A DNA stretch of 64,000 bases from Deinococcus roseus (GTDB lineage Bacteria > Deinococcota > Deinococci > Deinococcales > Deinococcaceae), in assembly GCF_014646895.1 (NCBI RefSeq), contig NZ_BMOD01000012.1, forward strand, positions 62,001 to 126,000. The letters run 5' to 3'. The position numbers and the translations under genes are program-made. The notes under the pieces are model-generated. The model was not told where the DNA came from, searched no databases, and was given only the letters and a program-made list of their open reading frames with translations. The first letter of the stretch is position 1, and the number at the start of each line of letters is the position of its first letter. This document shows positions 32,598-42,588 of this stretch, one piece after another.

Positions 32598-35500
32598 GTG
32601 CAGCTTCATCCCTCACAAACCCTGCTTTACGCTTCCCGGAACACCCTGATGTACCGCACCTGGGACGCCACCCACCAGATCCCGGTGGTGGTGAAGGTGC
32701 TGACCGGGCAACAGCGCACCTCCAGCCTGACCCTGCTGCAACGGGAATTTGAGATGACCCGCAAGCTGGAAGCCGCGGGGTTCAGACGGGTGCTGGAATA
32801 CGCTGAACACCAGGGGCAACCGGCCCTGTTTCTGGAGTACCTGCCGGGCCAGACCCTTTTTGAGCACCTGCAAACCCATGCCCTGACCCTGCCTGAGCGT
32901 CTGGAACTGGCAAAACAGCTGACCGGACAGCTTTCCCTGGTGCAGCAGCATGGCATCGTGCACAAGGATGTGGGGTACCACAATGTGCTGGTTTCGGACA
33001 GCGGGAAAGTGCACCTGATTGATTTTGGGCTTTCCAGTCCGCTGTCTCACCGCCGCACCCGCAACACCGAACTGGTGGCCATGGAAGGCTCTTTCCCTTT
33101 CATGTCTCCCGAGCAGACCGGAAGGGTCAACCGTGCCGTGGACCACCGCAGCGACCTGTACAGCCTGGGTGTGGTGCTGTACTGGCTCTTTACAGGGCGG
33201 CTGCCTTTCGAGGCTGCAGATCCGGTGGGCTGGGTGCACTGCCACATTGCGCTTCCTCCAGTGGCTCCCAGACAGTGGGAGCCTGGTCTGCCGCCTCTGC
33301 TGGGCGACCTGATCCTGAAACTGCTGTCCAAAAGCCCTGAAGAACGCTACCAGAGCGCTTATGGCGTGCTGATGGATTTGCAGCGTGTGCTGGAGGATGC
33401 TGCAGAGGAGACCCCTGCAGGTGCTTTTGACCGTCTGGAGCACCACCAGTTCCCCCAGAAGCTGTACGGACGCGATGCAGAACTCTTGCAACTCGAACAG
33501 GCGTTGCAACGGGTGCAGGCCGGAGCCTGTGAGGGGATTCTGGTGCATGGGTATGCAGGCGTGGGCAAAACCGAACTCCTGCAGCAGTTGCAGCAACCCG
33601 TGGCGGCCCAGCAGGGCCATTTCATCCGTGGGACATTCAGTGCCCTGCAACAACATGAGCCCTGTCAGGGTCTGATTCAGGCGGTGCAGCAGGCCATTCG
33701 CCAGTTGCTTTCAGAAGGCACGGAGGCCCTGAGGATATGGAAACTCCGCTTGCAGCAGGCCCTGGGCAACCAGGGTGGGGTGATTGCAGCGGTGGTGCCC
33801 GAATTGCTCTGGCTGCTGGGTCCTCAACCTGAAGTGCCCCCGTTGCCCTTTCAGGAGCATGAGAACCGCTTTGTGGGGGTGTTCGTCCGGTTCCTGCAAA
33901 CCCTGGCCAGAGAAGACCACCCCCTGGTGTTGTTTCTGGACGATTTGCAGTGGGCCGATGGGGTGTCTTTGCGGGTGCTGTCTGGGCTTCTTGTGAGCGC
34001 GGACTCCCACAACCTGCTTTTGCTGGGCGCTTACCGCAACAGGGATCTGACAGAAGACCATCCTCTGCTGACCACTTCGCAGGCAGCCGTGCAGGCCGGA
34101 GGCAAGCTCACAGACCTTCCCCTGGAGCCGCTGGAGCCGTCCCACATCCGGGATTTCCTGTCGGACACCCTGCACATGGCCGCAGAACAGCTGTCTCCGC
34201 TGGCCGAACTGGTGCACCAGAAAGCTGGAGGCAACCCCCATTTCACCCTGGAATTTGTGGAAAACCTGATCGAGCAGCAGTTGCTGTCTTTCAACCACCA
34301 GACCGGAAGCTGGCAGTGGAATGTGCAGGCCCTGCAGCAGGTGCATGCCACCGACAACACGCTGGAGGTGCTGGCCCAGAAGGTCTGCCAGTTGCCCGAA
34401 AACACCCTGCAGGTGCTGGGCTGGGCGGCCTGCCTGGGCAGTGCTGTGAAGGTGGAACTGCTCTCCAGGCTGCTTGAAGAACCTCAGGTTCGCACCGTTT
34501 CTGCCCTGCTTCCTGCAGTGGATGCAGGTTTTCTGACCCTCGGCACCGAACAGGTGCAGTTCCAGCATGAACGCATCCAGCAGGGGGTGTACCAGCAACT
34601 TCCTGAAGCAGAGCGCACAGGGCGGCACCTCAGGCTGGGGCGGGGGTTGCTCAAACTCCTGCCAGATGACCCTGAATTGTTGTTCCAGACGGTGCGTCAC
34701 CTGTCACTGGGATTGGGTGAGATGTCTGACCCTGCAGAGCGTGAACGGGTGGCAGAAATGTGTTTGCAGGCGGCGCGCAAAGCCCGCAGTGCCACCGCTT
34801 ACAGCAGTGCTGTGGCTTTTCTGGATGCAGGTCTCTCTGCCCTCCCCGAGCGGGGCTGGCTGGACCAGTATTCCCTGTGGTACCTGCTGCACCTCGAAGC
34901 CCTGCAGGCCCGGTTCCTGACCCGCGACCCTGAGGGTGCAGAACAGCACTTTCAGCAACTGGTGCAGCATGCAGCAAACCCCACCGATCTGGCCCGCGCA
35001 TACACCCACAAGCTGGATTTGCTGGCCCACCACAACCGTTACCCCGAGTGCTTGCAACTCGGGCGGGAAGCCTTGCAGCTTTTTGGCATTCAGGTTCCCG
35101 AAACCGGCATCATGGAAGCCATCCAGCAGGAACTGCAGCAGGTGCTGGGCCGCGTGCTGGCCCTGGGCGTCCCAGAACTTTTGCACTTGCCTGAAATGGA
35201 GGCGCAGCCTGAACGTGAGGTCCTGATGCGGCTGCTCAGTTCGCTGGTCACGGTGGGGTACTTCAGCCATCCGCCGCTGATGATGTACCTGCTGGTGCAG
35301 CAGTTGCGCTTCTGCCTGGACCATGGCAACAGCCAGCAGGCGGTGGTGGCCTATTACGGCATGGCCCTGATGCTGATGGGCTCGGGCAAGATTGATCTGG
35401 CCTGGGCTTTCATGCAGGTGGCCCTGCAACTGGCTGAGCGCTACCAGCACCCTTTCTACCTGAGTCGCGCCAGACAGGTGTTTGGCACCACCGTCAACCA

Positions 35501-37556
35501 CTGGAAGAACCCACCGCTGAGCAGCCTGCCCCACCTGGAAGAAGCAAAAAGGCTGGCCCAGGAAAGCGGAGACCCCACCTATGTGGTGTTCTCGGTGCTG
35601 CCCATGTTTTATGCCCATTTCAATGCCGGCCACCACCTGGAGCACCTGGAACGCTGCATCGAGGAAAACCTGGAGGTGGTGCGCCAGAAGCCCCACGCTT
35701 TGTTGATGACCCGCATGCAACTGATGCTGGTGGAACTGCTGCGTGGGGACCACACCAGCCAGCTTGAATCCTGCAGCCGCATTTACCAGCAGGCCCTGGA
35801 AGAGGACATCCTGGCGCTGAAAAACCTGCCCGTGGAGCACCGTTACCACAGCATGCAGTCTTTGCTGCTGTACCTCAGTGGGGATGTTGAGGCTGCACTG
35901 CTGCACACCCAGAGATGCCAGCAGTACCGCCAGAAAAACACCTCCATGTCCTTGCAGATGAATGTGGAAGACACCTTCTGTCAGGCCCTGATCCTGCTGG
36001 CCCTGCACCCACAGCGCACTGCGGAGCAGCAAGAACAGGATCTGCAGCAGGTGAAAGCCAACCTGCTGGCCCTGGAACAGTGGGCGAAACATGCCCCCAT
36101 GAATTATTTGCACCAGCAGCAACTGGTGCAGGCCGAACTGGCCTGGGTGCAGGGAGATCCACACCTCGCCCGTGATGCTTTTGAAGCGGCCCTGCAAAGC
36201 CTCAGTGGGTCCATCAACCACAAGGACACGGCCCTGACCCTGGAGCGGTTTTCCCTGTTCCAGCGGGAAAGGGGCAACTCCACCCTGGCAGATCTGTACC
36301 TGAAAGAAGCCCACACGGCCTACCGCAAATGGGGGGCACGGGTCAAGGTGCTGCAACTGGAACGCCAGCATCCGCACCTCTTTGTGCAGGATGCTCCGGG
36401 CAGCCACTCCAGTGGGATGGCCAGCATCACCACCTTCTCTGAACAGCAGGCTTCGCGGCTGGATGTGCTGGCCTTCACCCAGGCTTCGCTGGTGATTTCG
36501 GGCGAGATCGTGCTGGAAAACCTGCTCAACCGCATGATGGTCACAGTGATGCAGTGCGCAGGGGCACAGCAGGTCACCTTGCTGCTCAAGGACGGGGAAA
36601 ACTGGTTCACAGAGGCCACGCACAGTGCCCAGCAAAGCACCCCCAGGGTGATGCTGCACCAGCCCCTGAGAGACCTTCCCCTCTCGGTGGTGCAGTACGT
36701 GATCCAGACCCGGGAAAGCGTGGTGGAAGGCAACGCCCGCCACAGCCAGCGTTTCCCTGCAGAAACCCACTTCCGGGACAACGACACCCGTTCGGTGCTG
36801 TGCCTGCCCATCCTGCACCAGGGGGAGGTCAAGGGGGTGCTGTACCTGGAGAACAACCTCGCCAGCCATGTGTTCACCGAGCGTCAGGTGCAGGTGCTGC
36901 AACTGCTGTCTTCACAGATGGCCATTTCCATTGAACATGCCCGCATTTACAGCCACCTGGAAGAACTGGTGCAGGAACGCACTGCTGCACTGGAATCTGC
37001 TTATGTTGACCTGCAGAAATCCCAGGAGGAGGTGCGGCACCTCGCCTACCACGATTCCCTGACCGGACTCCCCAACCGCAAACTGCTGACCGACCGCATG
37101 GAGCAGGCCCTGGCCCGTTGCCGCAGGCATGGCGGATCGCTGGCCATGGTGTACCTGGACCTGGACGGCTTCAAGGAAGTCAATGACACCCTGGGCCACG
37201 ATGCCGGGGACCAGTTGCTCTGTGAGGTGGCAGACCGCCTCAGGCAGGTGGTGCGCACCACCGACACGGTTTCCCGCATGGGTGGAGATGAATTTGTGGT
37301 GCTGCTGGAGTCCCTGGAGTCCCTGCAGGAACTTGAAGCCGTGGCCAGACGCATCTTCGGCAGTTTCCGTGACCCCATTGTGCTCAAGGGCCAGGCGCTG
37401 GAATTGCGTTCCAGTGTGGGCCTCAGCATGTTGCACTCTCTGGAGGACAGCCCGGAAGACTTGCTGCAAAGGGCCGACCACAACATGTACCTCGCCAAAC
37501 GCAGCGGCAAGAACCGCTGGTGTCTGGATGGGGTGGTGCACGAGCTGCTGCCCTGA
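32598..37556 (+). CDS. Ser/Thr kinase-AAA ATPase-TPR-GAF-GGDEF giant sensor
   Basis: 1652 residues from GTG 32598, chosen for AGAAAGG 7 nt upstream; the frame is open back to 32436, so the start is uncertain. Kinase domain ~10-270: VVVKVL (K33), HKDVGYHN (D124), DFG (D142). AAA/STAND ATPase ~300-560: Walker A GYAGVGKTE (K324), Walker B LFLDDLQWAD (D448-D449). TPR-like helical region ~620-1270. GAF ~1288-1455. GGDEF ~1480-1650 with intact GGDEF at 1562-1566. The architecture resembles cyanobacterial and proteobacterial kinase/ATPase/GAF sensors, here with a diguanylate cyclase output instead of a histidine kinase. Confidence 0.9.
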   Translation: MQLHPSQTLLYASRNTLMYRTWDATHQIPVVVKVLTGQQRTSSLTLLQREFEMTRKLEAAGFRRVLEYAEHQGQPALFLEYLPGQTLFEHLQTHALTLPERLELAKQLTGQLSLVQQHGIVHKDVGYHNVLVSDSGKVHLIDFGLSSPLSHRRTRNTELVAMEGSFPFMSPEQTGRVNRAVDHRSDLYSLGVVLYWLFTGRLPFEAADPVGWVHCHIALPPVAPRQWEPGLPPLLGDLILKLLSKSPEERYQSAYGVLMDLQRVLEDAAEETPAGAFDRLEHHQFPQKLYGRDAELLQLEQALQRVQAGACEGILVHGYAGVGKTELLQQLQQPVAAQQGHFIRGTFSALQQHEPCQGLIQAVQQAIRQLLSEGTEALRIWKLRLQQALGNQGGVIAAVVPELLWLLGPQPEVPPLPFQEHENRFVGVFVRFLQTLAREDHPLVLFLDDLQWADGVSLRVLSGLLVSADSHNLLLLGAYRNRDLTEDHPLLTTSQAAVQAGGKLTDLPLEPLEPSHIRDFLSDTLHMAAEQLSPLAELVHQKAGGNPHFTLEFVENLIEQQLLSFNHQTGSWQWNVQALQQVHATDNTLEVLAQKVCQLPENTLQVLGWAACLGSAVKVELLSRLLEEPQVRTVSALLPAVDAGFLTLGTEQVQFQHERIQQGVYQQLPEAERTGRHLRLGRGLLKLLPDDPELLFQTVRHLSLGLGEMSDPAERERVAEMCLQAARKARSATAYSSAVAFLDAGLSALPERGWLDQYSLWYLLHLEALQARFLTRDPEGAEQHFQQLVQHAANPTDLARAYTHKLDLLAHHNRYPECLQLGREALQLFGIQVPETGIMEAIQQELQQVLGRVLALGVPELLHLPEMEAQPEREVLMRLLSSLVTVGYFSHPPLMMYLLVQQLRFCLDHGNSQQAVVAYYGMALMLMGSGKIDLAWAFMQVALQLAERYQHPFYLSRARQVFGTTVNHWKNPPLSSLPHLEEAKRLAQESGDPTYVVFSVLPMFYAHFNAGHHLEHLERCIEENLEVVRQKPHALLMTRMQLMLVELLRGDHTSQLESCSRIYQQALEEDILALKNLPVEHRYHSMQSLLLYLSGDVEAALLHTQRCQQYRQKNTSMSLQMNVEDTFCQALILLALHPQRTAEQQEQDLQQVKANLLALEQWAKHAPMNYLHQQQLVQAELAWVQGDPHLARDAFEAALQSLSGSINHKDTALTLERFSLFQRERGNSTLADLYLKEAHTAYRKWGARVKVLQLERQHPHLFVQDAPGSHSSGMASITTFSEQQASRLDVLAFTQASLVISGEIVLENLLNRMMVTVMQCAGAQQVTLLLKDGENWFTEATHSAQQSTPRVMLHQPLRDLPLSVVQYVIQTRESVVEGNARHSQRFPAETHFRDNDTRSVLCLPILHQGEVKGVLYLENNLASHVFTERQVQVLQLLSSQMAISIEHARIYSHLEELVQERTAALESAYVDLQKSQEEVRHLAYHDSLTGLPNRKLLTDRMEQALARCRRHGGSLAMVYLDLDGFKEVNDTLGHDAGDQLLCEVADRLRQVVRTTDTVSRMGGDEFVVLLESLESLQELEAVARRIFGSFRDPIVLKGQALELRSSVGLSMLHSLEDSPEDLLQRADHNMYLAKRSGKNRWCLDGVVHELLP

Positions 37557-37585
37557 ACCTGCACAGCAGCATCAACACCGAGGGG

Positions 37586-37939
37586 TTAAACCAGATCGGT
37601 CAGCACGGGTCTTTTGCGTTTGCCATACTTCTGGTTGCGCAATTGCATGCCCTGCTGCAGGCGGTTTTCCCAGAGGAATTTTTCGGCAGGGGAGAGGGTG
37701 CCAAGGAAACTGAACAGCACATCAAACCACAACTGCTCTTTCAGCCAGCGCTGGTGGCGGTTCCAGCAGGTGCGGTAGGTGACACCCAGCACCTCTTCAG
37801 GCAGCTCATTCCAGGGGATGGCGGTGACAAACACATGCAGCACGGCCTCGAAGATGCGCCGGTCCCGTGCATTCAGGCGGGGAACCTCCAGCAGCATCTG
37901 GTCCCATTGGTCTTGTGTGATTTGGTAAATGTGCAGCAT
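37586..37939 (-). CDS. Transposase-derived DUF4096 protein (isolated IS5-type N-terminal ORF)
   Basis: 117 residues from the ATG at 37939 with AGGAGAG upstream. ITQDQWDQMLLEVPRL ... AIPWNELPEEVLG ... RTCWNRHQRWLKEQLW matches the DUF4096 HTH region that forms the first ORF of IS5-family transposases. No DDE catalytic ORF and no terminal inverted repeats were seen nearby, so it is an IS remnant or a domesticated DNA-binding protein. The C-terminal tail GMQLRNQKYGKRKRPVL is basic. Confidence 0.7.
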   Translation of the reverse strand: MLHIYQITQDQWDQMLLEVPRLNARDRRIFEAVLHVFVTAIPWNELPEEVLGVTYRTCWNRHQRWLKEQLWFDVLFSFLGTLSPAEKFLWENRLQQGMQLRNQKYGKRKRPVLTDLV

Positions 37940-38430
37940 GGTCTCTCCTGAACCCGGGTGGGAAATCCTGGGAAACGGTGGGCAGGCAAGTGCTGAAACC
38001 AGCAAAGGGGCACAGGAGGTGAGGTCTGGGCTTTGTTCTGGGCGAAAACCAATGGCCTCGTGACCACAGTTAAGCACATTTTTTCCGCACCTGCAAGGTG
38101 TTGCGGCCAGACCAGCCTCAAAAATAAAGGCACCCCCTTTGCAGGTGGGTGCCGGATGGGCTTTGAATGCAGGGTGACCAATGGGAGCGCCGCAAAAACT
38201 TTGGGTGGCAGATCAGTGTGTTGAAAAAGGGAGGTGGAATGAAAGACAGATCAGGGGTTTATGGGTGAAACCAGAATGCAGGTCCAGCTCAAATGGGTCC
38301 AGCAAGATTCCATGGTCAAGCAGAACAGCTGCTCATCAGGCGTTCATGGCTCAACTGTAATCCAGCATGCTGAAATCCCCCTGAGGGAAGATGCACAGAT
38401 TGCTGGACCCGGTGCAGATGGACTGTTTGT
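37940..38430. other. Intergenic region, no supported gene
   Basis: GGCACCC / GGGTGCC (38129-38135 and 38147-38153) can form a 7-bp hairpin. No terminal inverted repeats of an insertion sequence or ORF with start signals recognised. Confidence 0.45.
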
Positions 38431-39909
38431 TCAGGCCCGCGTGGGCAGTTGCACCACCACTTCGGTGCCCACACCCTGCTGGCTGTGCAATTCGATGGTT
38501 CCGCCATGCTGCTCCACAATCCATCTGGCAATGGGGAGGCCCAGTCCGGTTCCACCGGGATCCTGTCCCAGCGCTTCATGGCTGGCCCGGAAGTAGCGCT
38601 CAAAGACCCGTGGAAGGTCCTCGGCAGCAATGCCAATGCCCGAGTCCTGGATGGACAGAACCGCCTGATCTTCATTGCATTGCAAAGCCAGGGTGATTGT
38701 GCCTCCACCTGGGGTGTATTTGAGGGCGTTGCCGGTCAGGATCACCAGCAGTTGCTTCAGGCGGTCCGGGTCTCCCTCCACGGTGCATTCCGCAATTTCC
38801 CCCAGTTGCAGGTGGTGGTTGCCCCGGATGGATTCAAAGTCCCTGAGGGTGTCCAGCACCAGATGGTCCAGCCGCACCTCGGTGTCCAGCATCAGCAGGC
38901 CCCGTCCGGTGCGGGCCATGGACAGCAAATCCTGCACCAGACGGCCCAGGCGCATGGCCTCCCGGTGGCAGTCCTGGATGATCTCCCGTTTTTCTTCCTC
39001 AGGGATGTGGGGGTAACGCAACAGCACCTCCAGGTTGCCCTGGATGCCCGCAATGGGCGTTTTGATCTCGTGTGACGCATCCGACACAAAACGGGTGTGG
39101 CCCTCCATCAGGTTCTGCAGACGTTTTTCGCTGGCCTGCAATTCCAGTTCGGCTTTCTTGCGCTGGGTGTTGTCCAGCCCCACACTGAGGGACTGCAGCG
39201 GGTTTCCTGCTGCGTCACGGGCAAAGATGCTCAGTCGGGCATAGATCCAGCGCCATTCTCCATCCTTGTGCCGCATGCGGTATTCGCCCTCCAGGCTTCC
39301 CCCTTCCTGCAGGTGCTGCAGTTTTTCTGCCAGCTGAAACAGCGACAGCAAATCATCGGGGTGAAAGAACCCAATGGCCTGCTCGGGGGTGAGGTCTTTC
39401 ACCTCGTCCCAGGTGTAGCCCAGCACCTCGGTGGAGTAGCGGTTGGTGAACAGCACAGCATTGCTGGCCATGTCGCGGATTTGCAGGGTGGCGGGCACCT
39501 CGTCGGTGAGTTTGTGCAGGAAATCCCGCTCTTTTTTGATGTCTTGCATGGCCAGCAGGGCAGCAGAAGAGGCGGGCAGGCGGGCCAGCCATGCCGTCAC
39601 CCGGTTTGCCTGCAAGAGGGCAGAGATGTCCAGCTCCTGTGCCTGTTCCCCAGAACTTCCCCTCACCCTGCATGACAGCACCACAGGCTGTTTTTCCCCA
39701 GCAGGGTGCAGGGCGTTCAGCATTTCAGCAAAGTCTTCTGGGGGCAGCACGGCTTGCAGGGTGCTGCCCTGCCCGAAAGCCTGCAGAAAAGCCCGGTTGT
39801 GATGAAAGTGCTGACCGTCTGGAGAAATCAGGCAGGCAGGTTCGCGAAGGGCATTCAGCAATTGCAGGGCCAGAGGATCGGCACTGAAAAGCGCGGGGAA
39901 AGTCATCAT
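38431..39909 (-). CDS. PAS-domain sensor histidine kinase
   Basis: 492 residues; AAGGAG precedes two adjacent ATGs (39909 and 39906), either of which may be used. PAS-like domain ~1-120, then a PAS/PAC ~125-265 (YSTEVLGYTWDEVKDLTPEQ ... EYRMRHKDGEWRWIY). HisKA follows, with the phospho-acceptor in SDASHEIKTPIAG, and HATPase_c with N box, DSGIGI and GTGLGLPIA. No transmembrane helix, so a cytoplasmic sensor. No response regulator adjoins it, so the partner is unknown. Confidence 0.93.
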   Translation of the reverse strand: MMTFPALFSADPLALQLLNALREPACLISPDGQHFHHNRAFLQAFGQGSTLQAVLPPEDFAEMLNALHPAGEKQPVVLSCRVRGSSGEQAQELDISALLQANRVTAWLARLPASSAALLAMQDIKKERDFLHKLTDEVPATLQIRDMASNAVLFTNRYSTEVLGYTWDEVKDLTPEQAIGFFHPDDLLSLFQLAEKLQHLQEGGSLEGEYRMRHKDGEWRWIYARLSIFARDAAGNPLQSLSVGLDNTQRKKAELELQASEKRLQNLMEGHTRFVSDASHEIKTPIAGIQGNLEVLLRYPHIPEEEKREIIQDCHREAMRLGRLVQDLLSMARTGRGLLMLDTEVRLDHLVLDTLRDFESIRGNHHLQLGEIAECTVEGDPDRLKQLLVILTGNALKYTPGGGTITLALQCNEDQAVLSIQDSGIGIAAEDLPRVFERYFRASHEALGQDPGGTGLGLPIARWIVEQHGGTIELHSQQGVGTEVVVQLPTRA

Positions 39910-40076
39910 TCTCCTTTCCGGGAGCGGTGTGTTCTTACCATGTTAAAGCATTTGGCAGAAGAACAAAACAGCGCTGGGCCTTCAGAAATCACCTCTTGCC
40001 GCTGTCCCTTTTGTGGGGAGATGCGTTTCAGGATGTTTTTAAGTTGCTTTTAAGTCCACTCCTGCACACTGACCGC

Positions 40077-41204
40077 ATGAAAAGACCCTGGTTGTTGTCC
40101 CTGTTGCCTGCTTTGCTGGCCTCCTGCAGTACCCTGAATGCCGCCCCACAGCAGCTTTCAGCTCAAAAGCTTTCTGCAGCAAAGATCTACCATCCCATCT
40201 GCAGCATGCGGCCCCCAAAAGGCCACGTGGTGTCTGGCAGCCAGATCCTCACCATGTGCGGAGACCCTTTCATTGTCAAAGGGGCCAGCGTGGCCTACCA
40301 CACCTTCATGGACATGGAAGATGGAGGATACGGACAGACAGATTTTGACCACCTGCCTGAGCAACTCGATGTGTTGAAAGCATCAGGGGTGAATCTGGTG
40401 CGGGTGTTTGTGACCCCGGAAATGGTCAACCACACTCCCTCCCAGTGGCCCATGCTGGACCAGGTGGTCACCGAGGCCAACAGCCGCAATCTGGTGGTGC
40501 TGATCAGCAATTCTTACAGTGAATACAGCACCCAGACCCTGAATTTCCTGCAACTGCTGGCCAACCGCTACAAATCCAACCCCCTGGTGTGGCTGACCCC
40601 CATGAACGAACCCAACTGTGCCCTGCGGCAAGACGACCCCAACATCTACTGCTCAGACTGGAACCGCTGGAAATTCGAGCACAACCAGTACATCCAGGCC
40701 ATTCGCATGGCTGGATTCAACAACCCGATTCTGGTCAATGGGGTGGATTACTCCTGGGACCTCAGCAAAGCGGTGACCACCCACAAACTGGTGGATCCCA
40801 ACAACAACCTGATTTATGGGGCACACCGTTATGGCAATGAAAACCCTTTGTGGAATGGCATTCAGGCCAGTGATGCCCTGCAGAAGTGGGGCAGTCTGGC
40901 CAACACTGTTCCAGTGGTGGTGGATGAGGTGGGTGCAGACAACGGCCCCGGAGAAAACGGCGTGGTTTTTGTCAACAGCCTGCAGTGGATGCAGGGTTTT
41001 CTGGATTTTGTGAGCAAATGGGTGCAGGGCGGTGGGGGAGATGGAGCCATTGCTTTCACCAGTTACACCTCCGATGGCAATTCGCTGTTTGAAGATGCCG
41101 GGTATGTGAACGATTCGGATTTTCCTTCTCCGGTTCTGCCGTTGCAATGGTCTGCCTGGGGGAACATTTACCTGGAAAGGTTCTTGCAGGCCACACCCAA
41201 ATGA
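40077..41204 (+). CDS. GH5-type cellulase/mannanase lipoprotein
   Basis: 375 residues from the ATG at 40077, which gives a lipoprotein signal (MKRPWLLSLLPALLASC). TIM-barrel glycosidase: ILTMCGDPFIVKGASVAYHT, LKASGVNLVRVFVTPEM, acid/base in WLTPMNEPN and nucleophile Glu in VPVVVDEVGADNG, matching clan GH-A, most like GH5. Anchored outside the membrane, it probably cleaves beta-1,4-glucan or mannan. No clear ribosome-binding site. Confidence 0.85.
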   Translation: MKRPWLLSLLPALLASCSTLNAAPQQLSAQKLSAAKIYHPICSMRPPKGHVVSGSQILTMCGDPFIVKGASVAYHTFMDMEDGGYGQTDFDHLPEQLDVLKASGVNLVRVFVTPEMVNHTPSQWPMLDQVVTEANSRNLVVLISNSYSEYSTQTLNFLQLLANRYKSNPLVWLTPMNEPNCALRQDDPNIYCSDWNRWKFEHNQYIQAIRMAGFNNPILVNGVDYSWDLSKAVTTHKLVDPNNNLIYGAHRYGNENPLWNGIQASDALQKWGSLANTVPVVVDEVGADNGPGENGVVFVNSLQWMQGFLDFVSKWVQGGGGDGAIAFTSYTSDGNSLFEDAGYVNDSDFPSPVLPLQWSAWGNIYLERFLQATPK

Positions 41205-41261
41205 GGGTGCAAGGCCAGCGCAGATGACCTGGGAAAGTTAAGTTTGTGTTTCAGGCAAAGC

Positions 41262-41291
41262 AGAGGGATCCAGAGCCACAGGGATCCTTTT
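41262..41291 (+). terminator. Probable terminator after the GH5 gene
   Basis: AGAGGGATCC pairs with GGATCCTTTT (two G-U pairs), followed by CCTTT. Confidence 0.5.
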
Positions 41292-41337
41292 CCTTTGCTG
41301 CATTATTGGACTTCGGGTTGTCCTGCAACACCTCCCA

Positions 41338-41383
41338 TTGACAACCCCCAGTCTTTCCCGTACTCTTGAGAAAACGTTATCTG
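41338..41383 (+). promoter_or_regulatory. lacI-type regulator promoter with downstream operator
   Basis: TTGACA (41338-41343), 17-nt spacer, TACTCT (41361-41366). The operator GAGAAAACGTTATCTG (41368-41383) overlaps the transcription start, indicating autoregulation. Confidence 0.75.
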
Positions 41384-41391
41384 GAGGAGCC

Positions 41392-42417
41392 ATGAAAACC
41401 ATTGTTCGCCTTGCTGATGTGGCTCGCCACGCCGGGGTGTCCATTCCCACGGTCAGCCGCATTCTGAATGGGGTGCAGACCGTTGCCCCCGAACTGAAAG
41501 AGCGGGTCATGAAATCCGTGGAAGAACTGGGCTACCAGCCCAACCGCATGGCCAAAAGCCTGCGGGAACAGCGCACCGGAATTCTGGCCCATCTGACTGC
41601 CGGACTGAACGCCAACTTTCACTCCACCCTGGCAAGAGGCGTGCAGGACGCTGCTTTTGATCTGGGTTACACCATGATTCTGGGTTCCAGCCACCATCTG
41701 GATGTGGCACAGGGGCAACTGACCTACGCCAAACTTTTCGACAGTTACCGGGTGGATGGCATGGTGGTGGTGCCGCCCGGCACGTCGGATCCTTACCTGG
41801 AAACCCTGGCCTCGCGCATTCCCATCATCGAGGTGGACCGCACGGTGGGGGATTACAGCCGCCATGCTGTGCTGCTCAACAATGCCGAGGTGATGGCAGA
41901 TGCCGTCAGGCATTTGATTTCGCTGGGCCACAAACACATCGCCCTGCTGTACGGGATTGAACTGGTCAGCACCGAGGTGGAGCGTTACCAGGGTTTCCTG
42001 CACACCATGAAAGACTGTGGCGTGCCCGTGGACCCCAGGCTCCTGATCAGCGATGACTTCACCGAAGAAGGCGGGCACCGGGCTTTCCAGCGTCTGGTGA
42101 ACAGCAATTTGCCGGTCACAGCCGTGGTGGTCACCACCAACGAAATGCTGGCTGGTGTGGTGGGCTGTGCCCGCCAGATGGGTGTGAAAATTCCCGATGA
42201 CATCTCGCTGATTGGCATGGACGATGAGCGCTGGGTGCGCATGATGACCCCATCCTTGACCGTGATGGCCCAGGCCCCTTACGAGATGGGCTACGAAGCC
42301 TGCCGCCTGCTGATTCAGTGTGTGGAAGGACAAAATGGCGACACGCCCTGGCAGCTCCGCATTCCTGGAAAGCTGGTGGTGCGGGAATCCACCGCCCCTC
42401 CCAGGTCTTCGGGATGA
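41392..42417 (+). CDS. LacI-family repressor of the fructan/ABC operon
   Basis: 341 residues from the ATG at 41392 (GGAGGAGC upstream). LacI HTH: VRLADVARHAGVSIPTVSRILNGVQTV plus hinge NRMAKSLREQRTG. The C-terminal sugar-binding domain includes VDGMVVVPPGTSDPY and DDISLIGMDDERWVRMMTPSLT. GATAACGTTATC-type operators with the central CpG typical of LacI proteins lie in its own promoter, in the transporter promoter and before the transporter ATG. The inducer is probably a fructoside or related oligosaccharide taken up by the ABC system. Confidence 0.93.
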   Translation: MKTIVRLADVARHAGVSIPTVSRILNGVQTVAPELKERVMKSVEELGYQPNRMAKSLREQRTGILAHLTAGLNANFHSTLARGVQDAAFDLGYTMILGSSHHLDVAQGQLTYAKLFDSYRVDGMVVVPPGTSDPYLETLASRIPIIEVDRTVGDYSRHAVLLNNAEVMADAVRHLISLGHKHIALLYGIELVSTEVERYQGFLHTMKDCGVPVDPRLLISDDFTEEGGHRAFQRLVNSNLPVTAVVVTTNEMLAGVVGCARQMGVKIPDDISLIGMDDERWVRMMTPSLTVMAQAPYEMGYEACRLLIQCVEGQNGDTPWQLRIPGKLVVRESTAPPRSSG

Positions 42418-42441
42418 CCCCGGATTTTTGTACCGGGTATT

Positions 42442-42469
42442 TTGAGATAACGTTATCTCGTGCTAAAAT
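42442..42469 (+). promoter_or_regulatory. ABC/GH32 operon promoter with perfect LacI operator in the spacer
   Basis: TTGAGA (42442-42447), 16-nt spacer, TAAAAT (42464-42469). The perfect palindrome GAGATAACGTTATCTC (42444-42459) covers the -35 and spacer. Confidence 0.85.
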
Positions 42470-42588
42470 CAAGACACCAGACACAAACCCCTTGCCTCAA
42501 CCCCCCTGTATCTCTCTTACCCTCGCCTTGCAGTTGTTGCTGTCAGGGCAGCTGGAGGAATCCGCATGTAGCAATTCCCCTTCGCCAT

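Noticed and set aside
38261..38596. Plus-strand ORF overlapping the histidine kinase end
   Set aside because: Shadow of the minus-strand kinase; no domain.
5339..41247. AAGTTAAGTTTGTG occurring near 5338 and again near 41234
   Set aside because: A 14-mer match is expected by chance several times in 64 kb, and the two contexts differ.
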